Shown here one piece after another: positions 8,911 to 17,569 of a DNA stretch of 64,000 nucleotides; the stretch's first letter is position 1, and every line of letters begins with the position of its first letter. This DNA comes from Rhodopseudomonas palustris (GTDB lineage Bacteria; Pseudomonadota; Alphaproteobacteria; Rhizobiales; Xanthobacteraceae): contig NZ_CP140155.1 in NCBI RefSeq assembly GCF_034479375.1, forward strand, positions 2,108,001 through 2,172,000. The letters are read 5' to 3'. Under the pieces are notes generated by a model, which saw only the letters and a program-made list of their open reading frames with translations, was not told the DNA's origin and ran no database searches. The translations under genes were made by a program, and so were the position numbers.

Positions 8911-9672
8911 ATGAACCATCGGGCCGTCAAGGCGATCTATCTGTTCGAGATGGCGCGGACCTGGCGCACGCTGATGCAGAGCATCGTGTCGCCGGTGCTG
9001 TCGACCTCGCTGTATTTCATCGTGTTCGGCGCGGCGATCGGCTCGCGCATCGATCAGATCGAAGGCGTCAGTTACGGCAGTTTCATCGTGCCCGGGCTGA
9101 TCATGCTGTCGGTGTTGACGCAGAGCGTGGCGAACGCCTCGTTCGGCATCTACTTCCCGAAATTCACCGGCACGATCTACGAGATTCTCTCGGCGCCGGT
9201 GTCGTTCCTGGAAATCGCGCTCGGCTATGTCGGCGCCGCGGCGACCAAGTCGATCATCCTCGGCCTGATCATTCTCGCCACCGCCTGGCTGTTCGTGCCG
9301 CTGAAGATCGCGCATCCGGTCTGGATGCTGAGTTTTCTGGTGCTGACGTCGGTGGCGTTCAGCCTGCTCGGCTTCATCATCGGGATCTGGGCGGACGGCT
9401 TCGAGAAACTGCAGATCGTGCCGCTCTTGATCATCACGCCGCTGACGTTTCTCGGCGGCAGCTTCTATTCGATCTCGATGCTGCCGCCGATCTGGCAGAC
9501 CATCGCGCTGTTCAATCCGGTGGTCTATCTGGTCTCCGGCTTCCGCTGGAGCTTCTACGAGATCTCCGACGTCGATATCGGCATCAGCGTCGCCGCCACC
9601 TGCGGCTTCCTGCTCGCCGGAATGGCGGTGGTGTGGTGGATCTTCAAGACCGGCTACCGGCTGAAGGCCTGA
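8911..9672 (+). CDS. ABC-2 type permease (YadH-like)
   Basis: The 253-residue inner-membrane protein has six predicted hydrophobic segments (for example [57 protein letters not shown] and a final [20 protein letters not shown]). The ABC-2 motif [17 protein letters not shown] and the [12 protein letters not shown] segment place it in the YadH/DrrB group. It begins two bases after the ATPase stop and certainly forms one transporter with it. The gene is followed by a minus-strand gene and terminator. Confidence 0.85.
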   Translation: MNHRAVKAIYLFEMARTWRTLMQSIVSPVLSTSLYFIVFGAAIGSRIDQIEGVSYGSFIVPGLIMLSVLTQSVANASFGIYFPKFTGTIYEILSAPVSFLEIALGYVGAAATKSIILGLIILATAWLFVPLKIAHPVWMLSFLVLTSVAFSLLGFIIGIWADGFEKLQIVPLLIITPLTFLGGSFYSISMLPPIWQTIALFNPVVYLVSGFRWSFYEISDVDIGISVAATCGFLLAGMAVVWWIFKTGYRLKA

Positions 9673-9725
9673 TCCGCCGGGCGTCGATCGGCCGACCATA
9701 TCGATCGGACAGCCATATCGATCGG

Positions 9726-9762
9726 ACCAAAGAGAAAAGGCGCGGCCCGAACGGCCGCGCCT
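9726..9762 (-). terminator. Rho-independent terminator of the 9784-10131 gene
   Basis: On the minus strand AGGCGCGGCC, a five-base loop and GGCCGCGCCT form a perfect 10-bp stem (9738-9762), followed by TTTTCTCTTT. Confidence 0.8.
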
Positions 9763-9783
9763 CCTCTGGACAGGTTCGCCGGC

Positions 9784-10131
9784 TCAGCGGCGATAGCAGC
9801 GGAATTTGCCGCTCCTTGTGTAGTAGCCCTTGCAGCGGTGGCCGCGGTGATAGCGATAGCGCGGGCCTTGGTTGGGCAGGCCGAGAACGCCGTTGACGGC
9901 GCCCACAGCACCACCGACACCGGCGCCGATCGCGCCGCCGACTACGCCGCCCACCGGCCCCGCCGCGCGGTTGCCTTCGCGCGAGCCTTCCTGCGCGCCG
10001 CGGACGATGCCCTGGGCATGGCCGATCGTCGGGATCGCCAGCAGCGCCAGCGCCAGCGCGGCTGCGGCCAGCATCGCCTTCAGCGGCGACTGGTCGGCGC
10101 GAAGGGCGAGCGTCTTCGTGGTGGTTCTCAT
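9784..10131 (-). CDS. Small exported glycine-rich protein, function unknown
   Basis: The 115-residue protein has a signal peptide (AMLAAAALALALLAIPTIGHAQ), a Gly/Ala/Val-rich middle (GPVGGVVGGAIGAGVGGAVG, resembling a glycine-zipper) and a basic, aromatic, cysteine-bearing tail (RYHRGHRCKGYYTRSGKFRC). The ATG at 10131 (MRTTTK) is preferred because AAGGA lies 8 bases upstream; the next ATG at 10140 would sit directly on that site. Such short proteins are common in Bradyrhizobium and Rhodopseudomonas. A role at the cell envelope is plausible but not shown. Confidence 0.7.
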   Translation of the reverse strand: MRTTTKTLALRADQSPLKAMLAAAALALALLAIPTIGHAQGIVRGAQEGSREGNRAAGPVGGVVGGAIGAGVGGAVGAVNGVLGLPNQGPRYRYHRGHRCKGYYTRSGKFRCYRR

Positions 10132-10394
10132 GGTGTCCATCCTTCGGGATTGTCCCCCGATCGAGCGTCGGAGCAGTTGTGAGGCGACAACCCGCAATGC
10201 CGGATTAAGTTCCATTCAGCCCCGATTTCGCCGCAGCCCGGTCTTGGCCCCGCCCGGAGCACCGGCGAGTTAACGATGCCTGCGGTTTTCGGCATGCGAC
10301 GCGCGCGCCACTGGAAACTGCGGAGGCCGCTATGCATATTACCGTCGGGGACGGGGCGGTGAAGTCGAAGGATCGGGCCGAGGAGGCCGTCAAA

Positions 10395-11156
10395 ATGCGT
10401 TCGTATCTCGTTTCCCTCACCGGTCTGATCCTGCTGGCGGCGACCGGCGCCGCGCAGGCGAAAGTCGCGATCACCGTCGACAAGGACAATCAGCAGATGA
10501 CCGTCGCGGTGGATGGCGTCGAGCGTTATCGCTGGCCGGTCTCGACCGGCAATCCGTCGCACGAAACGCCGAACGGCTCGTTCCAGACCTTCCGGATGGA
10601 GCCCGACCATTATTCGAAGGAGTTCGACGACGCGCCGATGCCGCACGCGATCTTCTTCACCAAACGCGGCCACGCCATCCATGGCACCGACGCCGCCGGC
10701 AAGCTCGGCGTGCCGGTGTCGCACGGCTGCGTGCGGCTGTCGCGCGAGAACGCCTCGAAGCTCTATGCGCTGGTCGAGAAGGACGGCGTGCTCAACACCA
10801 CCGTCACCCTCACAGGGTCGTCGCGCGTGGCGCTGGCGCGACAGCCGGCCAACCGGACGGCCACCGCGGCGGCGCGGCGCGCGCCGGCGCCCGCCTATGA
10901 CGGCACCGGCGAGCCGGTCGAACTCGCGCCGCGCGCGCAGCCGCGTGTGGTCGCGCCGCAGGTCGCCGACGACGGCTACATCTATCCGGCCGACGGCAGC
11001 GACAGTCGCCTCTACCCGGCCCCTCCCGGCTATCGCCGAGGCTACGCTCAGCCGCAGTACCAGTACTCGGATGAAGACGCCTACGCGGCCCAGGTCTACC
11101 AACCCCGACGCTACTACCAGCCGCGCAGCTATTACGGCGGCTACTCGGCCTATTGA
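10395..11156 (+). CDS. L,D-transpeptidase (YkuD domain), exported
   Basis: The 253-residue protein has a signal peptide (LVSLTGLILLAATGAAQA), then a YkuD domain with HAIHGT and the catalytic SHGCVRL (Cys about 112). These enzymes make 3-3 peptidoglycan cross-links or anchor proteins to the wall. The ATG at 10395 has AGGAGG 8 bases upstream; an earlier in-frame ATG at 10332 would add a non-signal extension. The C-terminal third is Pro/Tyr/Arg-rich and low-complexity (PRRYYQPRSYYGGYSAY), probably a wall-facing tail. It is monocistronic, with a terminator just downstream. Confidence 0.85.
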   Translation: MRSYLVSLTGLILLAATGAAQAKVAITVDKDNQQMTVAVDGVERYRWPVSTGNPSHETPNGSFQTFRMEPDHYSKEFDDAPMPHAIFFTKRGHAIHGTDAAGKLGVPVSHGCVRLSRENASKLYALVEKDGVLNTTVTLTGSSRVALARQPANRTATAAARRAPAPAYDGTGEPVELAPRAQPRVVAPQVADDGYIYPADGSDSRLYPAPPGYRRGYAQPQYQYSDEDAYAAQVYQPRRYYQPRSYYGGYSAY

Positions 11157-11178
11157 TCGACATTGATCGTGAGCCTGG

Positions 11179-11210
11179 AACGCGCGTCTGCCCCGGTGGA
11201 CGCGCGTTTT
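11179..11210 (+). terminator. Rho-independent terminator of the L,D-transpeptidase gene
   Basis: AACGCGCGTC and GACGCGCGTT form a 10-bp stem with a 10-base loop, ending in TTTT, 22 bases after the stop codon. Confidence 0.7.
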
Positions 11211-11286
11211 GCCGCGCGTCGGGGCGGTCCCGGTTCCGGCGCGTTGTCTTGACGCGAACCGCCTGCCCGCTTCGCTCGCAAACGCC

Positions 11287-13566
11287 CTATTGCCCTTCCC
11301 GCAGCCGACGCCAGACCGCGCCGAGGACGTTGGAATAGTCGTCGGTCCACACCCGCTGGTGAGGACGCGGCTTCGTCAGTGTCCAGTCGGACGACGACGC
11401 GATCTCGCCGACATCCGCGGGTTCGCGCGCCGAGATCACCACCGAGGTGGCGAAGATGTATTCGGCGTCGCGTTCCGGATCGTCGCCATAGGCCCAGCTC
11501 TTCAGGCCGTTGGCGGCGGCGATGCCGACCACCACGCTCGACAGTTCGAGATGCCGGTTGGAGACGTGCATCAGAACCGATCCCTCCGGCGCCAGCTTCG
11601 ACTTGTAGATCGCCATCGCCTCACGGGTGGCGAGGTGGATCGGGATCGCGTCCGAGGAATAGGCGTCGACGATGATCAGATCATAGGCGCCGGCCGGCTC
11701 GCCGGCGAAGGTCAGCCGCGCATCGCCCATCACCGGCTGCATGTCCGGCGCGCATTGGCTGACATAGGTGAAGTATTTCGGGTCGCGCGCGGTGTCGACC
11801 ATCGACTGGTCGATCTCGAAGAAGCGCCAGCTTTCGCCGGGCTCCGCCGCGCAGGCCAGCGACCCCGCGCCGAGCCCGATCACCGCGACGCGGAGCGGCC
11901 CGGCCTTGCGGCCGCGGATCGCGGCGATCCCACGGCCGATGCCGCCGTCCTTGTCATAATAGGTGATCGGTTCGGGCCGGCCGCTGACCGGCGTGCCGTC
12001 GTCGTTCAGCATCTTCTGCGCGCCGTGGATCGTGGTGCCGTGCAGCAGCACGTGATACTGGCCGTTCGACGTCACCTGGATCTTGTGGACGCCGAAGAAG
12101 CTGCGAACGGTGTCGACCCGGCCGTCGTCGGGCGGATACAGCCGCGCCAGCGTCAGCGCCAGCACCACCGTGGCGAACACCTTCCAGCGATTGGCGCGCA
12201 GCGCCAGCGCCGCGAACGCCGCCACCGCCGCCACGTCGCCGACCAACAGCACGCGGTTGATGCTGAGCCATTCGAACACCCGGCCGGAGCTGAACGCCGG
12301 CGCAATCAGCACCACTGCCAGCGCGGCGAGAAACGCCCAGTACCAGCGCGTCCAGGCCGGAACGCGCTCGGCGACCGGCGGCCGACACAGCACCGCCAGC
12401 GCCAGCAGGATCGGGTATTCGGCAATCCAGGAAAAGCTGTAGGGCGCCACCAGACCGGCGAACAGGCCGCCGACCATGCCGCCGAACGACAGCGCGACAT
12501 AGAAGCCGGTGAGATGGCGCGCATCCGGGCGCGTCCGGGCCAACTCGCCATGGCAGGCCATCGCGATCACGAAGAACGACAGCAGATGGCCGCCGAGGAT
12601 CACCAGCAGATTGGGCGTGCCGGTATAGGCCAGCAGCACCGCGATCACCGCGATCGCCAGCGGTTGCGCCGCCAGCATCCATTTGTGCGGCAGCAGCGGC
12701 CGCGACTGGAACACCAGCACCCAGGTCAGCAGATACAGCGACAGCGGCAGCACCCACAGCAGCGGCGCCGCCGCGACGTCGGTCGAGATGTGGGCGGTCA
12801 CCGCGATCAGGAGGCCGGACGGCACCGCCGCGAGGAAGATCCAGCGCCCCAGCGTCGTCCAGGACGGCGCGACCGCGCCCGCGTCGTCCTCGCCGGTGCG
12901 GGCGTTGATGTCCATCCGCGGCGAACGCAGCAGCAGATAGCCGCATCCGGCGATCAGCAGGATCAGGAGACCGTAACCGCCGGTCCAGAGGATGTTCTGT
13001 ACGCGCAGCGTCAGCGCCGGCTCCAGCAACACCGGATAGGACAGCAGCGCCAGGAAGCTGCCGATATTCGAGGAGGCGTAGAGAAAGTAAGGATCGGGCC
13101 CGTTGGGATGCCCGGTGCGCACGAACCACGCCTGCAGCAGCGGATTGTTGGCCGCGAGCGCGAAGAACGGCAGGCCGATCGACACCGCGAACAGGCCGAG
13201 CAGCCAGAACGCATAGCCGCTCGACGGCGGCGTGCCCCAGCCGCTTGCGATCGACAGCGGCAGCATCAGCAACGCCGCGACCAATAGCGCCAGATGGATC
13301 GCAACCGGGACGGCGCGATTGCGGATCCTGCTGATGTAGTGCGCATAGGCGTAGCCGCCGAGCAGCAGCGACTGGAAGAACACCATCGCCACCGACCACA
13401 CCGCGGGCGAGCCGCCGAGCCGTGGCAGCACCATCTTGGTGAACAGCGGCTGGACCGAGAACAGCAACAGCGCACTGGTGAAGATCGCCGCGGTGTAGAC
13501 GATCAGGATCACCCGATTGCGCGCCTCGGAATTGTGAGCCGCGACGGGCGGCATCGACTCGGTCAT
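11287..13566 (-). CDS. Multi-pass membrane protein fused to a spermidine-synthase-like domain
   Basis: The 759-residue protein has an N-terminal half of about a dozen hydrophobic helices (from YTAAIFTSALLLFSVQPLFT onward, with FFALAANNPLLQAWF) and a C-terminal Rossmann methyltransferase-like domain: VAVIGLGAGSLACAA (SAM/dcSAM loop), FFEIDQSMVDTA, MGDARLTF and IIVDAYSSDAIPIHL. This architecture is known in many proteobacterial 'fused MFS/spermidine synthase' proteins. Whether it makes polyamines is unproven; it may be a transporter or a small-molecule transferase. The ATG at 13566 has GGAGA 5 bases upstream. The same frame stays open to 15438 only as a shadow of the opposite-strand gene. Confidence 0.8.
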   Translation of the reverse strand: MTESMPPVAAHNSEARNRVILIVYTAAIFTSALLLFSVQPLFTKMVLPRLGGSPAVWSVAMVFFQSLLLGGYAYAHYISRIRNRAVPVAIHLALLVAALLMLPLSIASGWGTPPSSGYAFWLLGLFAVSIGLPFFALAANNPLLQAWFVRTGHPNGPDPYFLYASSNIGSFLALLSYPVLLEPALTLRVQNILWTGGYGLLILLIAGCGYLLLRSPRMDINARTGEDDAGAVAPSWTTLGRWIFLAAVPSGLLIAVTAHISTDVAAAPLLWVLPLSLYLLTWVLVFQSRPLLPHKWMLAAQPLAIAVIAVLLAYTGTPNLLVILGGHLLSFFVIAMACHGELARTRPDARHLTGFYVALSFGGMVGGLFAGLVAPYSFSWIAEYPILLALAVLCRPPVAERVPAWTRWYWAFLAALAVVLIAPAFSSGRVFEWLSINRVLLVGDVAAVAAFAALALRANRWKVFATVVLALTLARLYPPDDGRVDTVRSFFGVHKIQVTSNGQYHVLLHGTTIHGAQKMLNDDGTPVSGRPEPITYYDKDGGIGRGIAAIRGRKAGPLRVAVIGLGAGSLACAAEPGESWRFFEIDQSMVDTARDPKYFTYVSQCAPDMQPVMGDARLTFAGEPAGAYDLIIVDAYSSDAIPIHLATREAMAIYKSKLAPEGSVLMHVSNRHLELSSVVVGIAAANGLKSWAYGDDPERDAEYIFATSVVISAREPADVGEIASSSDWTLTKPRPHQRVWTDDYSNVLGAVWRRLREGQ

Positions 13567-13854
13567 ACGGTCTCCAGCCTGGATGATCCGGCGATGCCGG
13601 CGCAGAAAATCGGACGTCGCGGCGGCGCGACGCGCCACCGCAGGCGGGGCCCGATGCGGCGCCGCCGCATCCGACCATCGCAGAACCGGACGCCGCCATC
13701 CACTCGGATCAGGCCACCGCGACGTTGTGCCGTGGCTACGGGGCGGCCTTGTGCCGGTCGCCGGGTCTTTGATATTCAATCCCTGATAACGGAGTGTGGA
13801 CTCCGTGTGGCCGGCGCGGCGCAGGAGCCGCCGCCCGCCCCTCCTGGAACACCC

Positions 13855-15465
13855 ATGTCCGATCCCGACGTGCTGATCATCGGCGCCGGTCACAACGGCC
13901 TCACCTGCGCCGCCTATCTGGCGCGGGCCGGGCTGAAGGTGAAGCTGGTCGAGCGCCGCAGCGTGGTCGGCGGCGCCGCGGTGACGCAGGAGTTTCATCC
14001 CGGCTTCCGCAATTCGGTCGCGGCCTACACCGTCAGCCTGCTCAACCCCAAGGTGATCGCCGACCTCGCGCTGGCCGAGCACGGGCTGCGCATCGTCGAG
14101 CGCCGGGCGCAGAATTTCCTGCCCGCCCCGAACGGCAAATACCTGCTGACCGGGGCGAAATACACCGCGAAATCGGTCGCGCATCTGAGCAAGCGCGACG
14201 CGGCGACGATCGACGGTTTCACTGCCGAGCTCGAGACCATTGCCGACGTGCTGCGGCATTTCGTGCTGCGCGCCCCGCCCAATCTCGTCGAGCGCTTCGG
14301 CGCGGGCGCGATCCGCGAAGGCTTGGCCGCGCTCGGCGCCGCCAACCGGCTGCGCGCGCTGACGCTGGAGCAGCAGCGGCTGCTGCTCGATCTGTTCACC
14401 TGCTCGGCGGGCGAGATGCTCGACGCGCGGTTCGAAAACGACCTGGTCAAGGCGCTGTTCGGCTTCGACGCCATCGTCGGCAATTACGCCAGCCCCTATG
14501 CGGCCGGCTCGGCTTACGTCATGCTGCACCACGCCTTCGGCGAGGTGAACGGCAAAAAGGGCGTCTGGGGCCACGCGATCGGCGGCATGGGCGCGATTTC
14601 GCAAGCGATGGCGGCCGCTGCCCGCGCCGCCGGCGCCGAAATCGAAACGAGCGCGGGGGTCCGCGAGGTGCTGGTCGAAAAGGGCCGCGTGGTCGGCGTC
14701 ACCCTCGACGACGGCCGCATTGTGCGGGCGAAATACGTCGCCGCCAACGTCAATCCGAAGCTGCTCTACACCAGGCTGCTGCCGAAGGATGCGCTGCCGG
14801 TCGAGTTCCACCGGCGCATGCAGGCTTGGAAGAACGGCTCCGGCACCTTCCGGATGAACGTCGCTTTGTCCGGCCTGCCGTCGTTCAAGGCGCTGCCCGG
14901 AACCGGCGACCACCTCACCGCTGGCATGATCATAGCCCCCGGCCTCGACTACATGGACCGCGCCTGGAGCGACGCCCGCGCCCATGGCTGGAGCCGTGAG
15001 CCGGTGGTCGAGATGCTGATCCCCTCGACGCTGGACGACAGCCTCGCGCCGCCCGGCCGGCATGTCGCCAGCCTGTTCTGCCAGCACGTCGCGCCGCAAT
15101 TGCCCGGCGGCGTGTCCTGGGACGACCGCCGCGACGAGGTCGCCGACCTGATGATCGCCACCGTCGACCGCTACGCCCCCGGCTTCGCCGCCAGCGTGCT
15201 CGGCCGCCAGATCCTGTCGCCGCTCGATCTCGAGCGCGACTTCGGCCTGCTCGGCGGCGACATCTTCCACGGCGCGCTCAGCCTGAACCAGCTCTTCTCC
15301 GCGAGGCCGATGCTCGGCCACGCCGACTATCGCGGCCCGCTGAAGGGCCTCTACCACTGCGGCAGCGGCGCCCACCCCGGCGGCGGCGTCACCGGCGCCC
15401 CCGGCCACAACGCCGCGGCGGCGATCCTCGCAGATCACCGCAGCCTGTTCACAAAGCGTGGATAA
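13855..15465 (+). CDS. FAD-dependent oxidoreductase, phytoene dehydrogenase-like (PYROXD2 group)
   Basis: The 536-residue protein opens with the dinucleotide-binding motif VLIIGAGHNGLTCAAYLARAG and ends with the FAD C-terminal motif GLYHCGSGAHPGGGVTGAPG. It belongs to the amine-oxidase/CrtI-like NAD(P)/FAD oxidoreductases (COG1233). No carotenoid genes are nearby, so a carotenoid role is unlikely; the PYROXD2-like group has no settled substrate. It is divergent from the spermidine-synthase-like gene with a 288-base gap. Confidence 0.8.
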   Translation: MSDPDVLIIGAGHNGLTCAAYLARAGLKVKLVERRSVVGGAAVTQEFHPGFRNSVAAYTVSLLNPKVIADLALAEHGLRIVERRAQNFLPAPNGKYLLTGAKYTAKSVAHLSKRDAATIDGFTAELETIADVLRHFVLRAPPNLVERFGAGAIREGLAALGAANRLRALTLEQQRLLLDLFTCSAGEMLDARFENDLVKALFGFDAIVGNYASPYAAGSAYVMLHHAFGEVNGKKGVWGHAIGGMGAISQAMAAAARAAGAEIETSAGVREVLVEKGRVVGVTLDDGRIVRAKYVAANVNPKLLYTRLLPKDALPVEFHRRMQAWKNGSGTFRMNVALSGLPSFKALPGTGDHLTAGMIIAPGLDYMDRAWSDARAHGWSREPVVEMLIPSTLDDSLAPPGRHVASLFCQHVAPQLPGGVSWDDRRDEVADLMIATVDRYAPGFAASVLGRQILSPLDLERDFGLLGGDIFHGALSLNQLFSARPMLGHADYRGPLKGLYHCGSGAHPGGGVTGAPGHNAAAAILADHRSLFTKRG

Positions 15466-15580
15466 GACTGTGTGGAAGCCTGTGGACAGGCTGTGGAAAA
15501 GTGGCCGTTAAAGCTGTGCGCGAATCTGTTGAAGCACGGTGTGAATCGCGGGGAAAAGCTGTGGATGGGCTACCGCAAAC
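15452..15580. other. Cluster of DnaA-box-like TGTGGA repeats
   Basis: From the end of the oxidoreductase gene into the spacer there are CGTGGATAA, TGTGGAAGC, TGTGGACAG, TGTGGAAAA and CTGTGGATG, all one orientation and close to the DnaA consensus TGTGGATAA. A further TGTGGGTAA, GTGGACAAA and TGTGGACAT lie at 16196-16250. There is no AT-rich unwinding region. Confidence 0.4.
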
Positions 15581-15622
15581 GAGGCATCAATCCGCGCCTC
15601 CGGGACGGGACAGCTCGCGCCC

Positions 15623-15934
15623 TCACCCCTTCAGACACCGCCGCGCCTGATTGATCTGGGCCCAGGAATAGCCGTTCTTGACCGCCCAGGCGATCGACTT
15701 GGCTTTGCCGTGTTCGGCGACATGGTAGCGGATGGTAGCGCAATCGAGATTGGCCGCGGGCGGCGCGAAGGATTGCTGCTGCTGCAAGGACAGCGGCTGG
15801 TAGGACGGCTGCTGTTCCGCAACCGCTGCCGTCGTGCCGGCAAAGGAGCCGGCCAGGCACACCGCAACGACCGCGTAGATGCCGCCGCTGCGGGTCGACT
15901 TCGAAAATGAAACTACTTCGCCGGTATTGATCAT
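15623..15934 (-). CDS. Small exported protein, function unknown
   Basis: The 103-residue protein has a short cytoplasmic lead, a hydrophobic signal segment (GGIYAVVAVCLAGSFAGTTA, cleavage near AVA-EQ) and a Gln-rich linker. The C-terminal part (LDCATIRYHVAEHGKAKSIA, then WAVKNGYSWAQINQARRCL) has two cysteines that could form one disulfide in the periplasm. The start context is TGAGGGCGA-ATG. I do not recognise a family. The 5' region shares a 17-base motif with the small gene at 17196-17393. Confidence 0.65.
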   Translation of the reverse strand: MINTGEVVSFSKSTRSGGIYAVVAVCLAGSFAGTTAAVAEQQPSYQPLSLQQQQSFAPPAANLDCATIRYHVAEHGKAKSIAWAVKNGYSWAQINQARRCLKG

Positions 15935-16301
15935 TCGCCCTCATCGTTGGGTTGCGCTCTTGCCGAGCGCGGGAGGGGGCGCCGATGCTCAATGCAGCAG
16001 TCATGGACACGGGCACGTCATTGGCCCAGTCCGCACCACTCCTCCGGGGTTCTTAAAGCAGGAATCGTCAGGCCGATCCCCGCTCTGTGTCCCTTGGGAC
16101 ACAAATATGGCTTTTTGGTTACCAGCCGCATCTCAATTTACCACTCGAAAGTCCAATGGCCCCTCCCACGATACCGCAAGCGCCACCTTCAAGCCTGTGG
16201 GTAAGTCGTGGACAAACACCGGCTTTCGGGCGCAGAAGCTGTGGACATCGCGTTGAGACATTGCATCAACGGCGCCCGCCTCGCCAACCATCGGACCTGC
16301 C
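15935..16301. other. Intergenic region, 367 bases
   Basis: It lies between divergent genes and holds their promoters. Visible content: the CAACCCAACGATGAGGG leader motif next to the minus gene and three DnaA-box-like sequences near 16196-16250. I see no gene or tRNA. Confidence 0.4.
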
Positions 16302-17192
16302 ATGCCTGATCCCGCCCCCACCACCCGCGCCAGTTTCGTGATCGGCGACGAGGCCACCGCGCGCCGGGTCACCGACCTGCTCGGCGAGTGCTTCGACGAG
16401 GCCGAGATGGCGATCGCGGCGTTCGAGCGGCCGGACCGGAGCTGGGAGATCGCGCTGCATTTCGGCGAGCTGCCGAACCTCGACGGCATCCGCGATCTGG
16501 TCGCCCAGGCGGCCGGCGACGCCGCGGCGAAGGCGATGAGCGTCGAGACCATCGCGGCCAAGGACTGGGTGGCGGCGAGCCTCGAGGGGCTGGTGCCGGT
16601 GGCCGCCGGCCGCTTCATCGTCCATGGCCAGCACGATCGCGCCCGCATCCCGCCGAACAAGCTCGGCATCGAGATCGAGGCCGCGCTCGCCTTCGGCACC
16701 GGCCATCACGGCACCACCCGCGGCTGCCTGACGCTGCTCGATCTGGTGCTGCGCGCCGGCCCGCCGCGCAGCGTGCTCGACCTCGGCACCGGCACCGGCG
16801 TGCTGGCGATCGCCGCCGCCAAGGCGCTGCGCCAGCCGGTGCTGGCGACCGACATCGACCGGCAGTCGGTCGCGGTCGCCAGGGAGAACGCGCGGCTCAA
16901 CGGCGTCGGCAATCTGGTTCACGCCGAATGGGCCACCGGCTTCGCCTCGCCGGCCTTTGCCGCCCATGCGCCGTTCGACCTGGTGCTGGCGAACATCCTC
17001 GCCAACCCGCTGCGCGCGCTGGCGCAGCCGATGTCCGAGCATCTGGCGCCGTCGGCGCTGGTGATCCTGTCCGGCCTGCTGCAGCCCCAGGCGCAAAGCG
17101 TGATCGCGGCCTATCGGGCGCGCGGCTGCGTGCTGCTGCGGCAGATCGTGATCGAGGGCTGGAGCAGCCTGCTGCTGGCAAAGACGTTCTGA
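16302..17192 (+). CDS. prmA: Ribosomal protein L11 methyltransferase
   Basis: The 296-residue SAM-dependent enzyme methylates ribosomal protein L11. The N-terminal substrate-binding part is followed by the diagnostic IEIEAALAFGTGHHGTTRGC segment, the SAM-binding loop VLDLGTGTGVLAIAAAK, the acidic ATDIDRQSVAVA and the motif DLVLANILANPLRAL. Length and motif order fit PrmA. It converges on a small minus-strand gene with only 3 bases between stops. Confidence 0.93.
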   Translation: MPDPAPTTRASFVIGDEATARRVTDLLGECFDEAEMAIAAFERPDRSWEIALHFGELPNLDGIRDLVAQAAGDAAAKAMSVETIAAKDWVAASLEGLVPVAAGRFIVHGQHDRARIPPNKLGIEIEAALAFGTGHHGTTRGCLTLLDLVLRAGPPRSVLDLGTGTGVLAIAAAKALRQPVLATDIDRQSVAVARENARLNGVGNLVHAEWATGFASPAFAAHAPFDLVLANILANPLRALAQPMSEHLAPSALVILSGLLQPQAQSVIAAYRARGCVLLRQIVIEGWSSLLLAKTF

Positions 17193-17195
17193 GAA

Positions 17196-17393
17196 CTACT
17201 TCCCGGGCGGCTTCGGGAAGCGGACATAGACGCCGTCCTTCGGCACCGCGCGCTTGCCGCGCGCCCCGGCCAGCCGATCCAGCATTTGAGTGATGACGCC
17301 GCGCTGCTTCTTGTCGGAGGGTTCGACATTCGCGCCTGGGTTCGGGTTCGGACGAACGGGCGCGGAAATCTTCTCGAACGAAAATGCAGGCAT
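17196..17393 (-). CDS. Small hypothetical protein
   Basis: The 65-residue basic protein starts MPAFSFEKISAPVRPNPNPG and has a QRGVITQMLDRLAGARGKR segment; there is no signal or membrane segment. GAGGGG lies 6 bases before the ATG at 17393. I do not recognise the family. The leader CAACTCAACGATGAGGG matches the one in front of the 15623-15934 gene at 16 of 17 bases. An upstream extension of the frame to 17642 is not supported. Confidence 0.65.
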   Translation of the reverse strand: MPAFSFEKISAPVRPNPNPGANVEPSDKKQRGVITQMLDRLAGARGKRAVPKDGVYVRFPKPPGK

Positions 17394-17569
17394 GTGTATC
17401 CCCTCATCGTTGAGTTGAGACACTCCCGGGTTTCTCCCGGACGCGTTATCAGAGTGCGTCGGCACTCGGGCCTGTTGCTTGCAGGCTCGATAAATCAAGC
17501 ATAACTCGTGCCATAAGCAACGCTTTTCGCAGCACAATGTTTCGCCCAGCGATCGAGGAACAGGAATCG

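Noticed and set aside
13567..15438. Long minus-strand frame continuing upstream of the spermidine-synthase-like gene
   Set aside because: It is antisense to the FAD oxidoreductase, which has full family motifs; high GC keeps the opposite frame open.
15452..16250. Chromosomal replication origin
   Set aside because: DnaA-like boxes alone; no AT-rich unwinding region and no dnaA, hemE, parAB or repC nearby.
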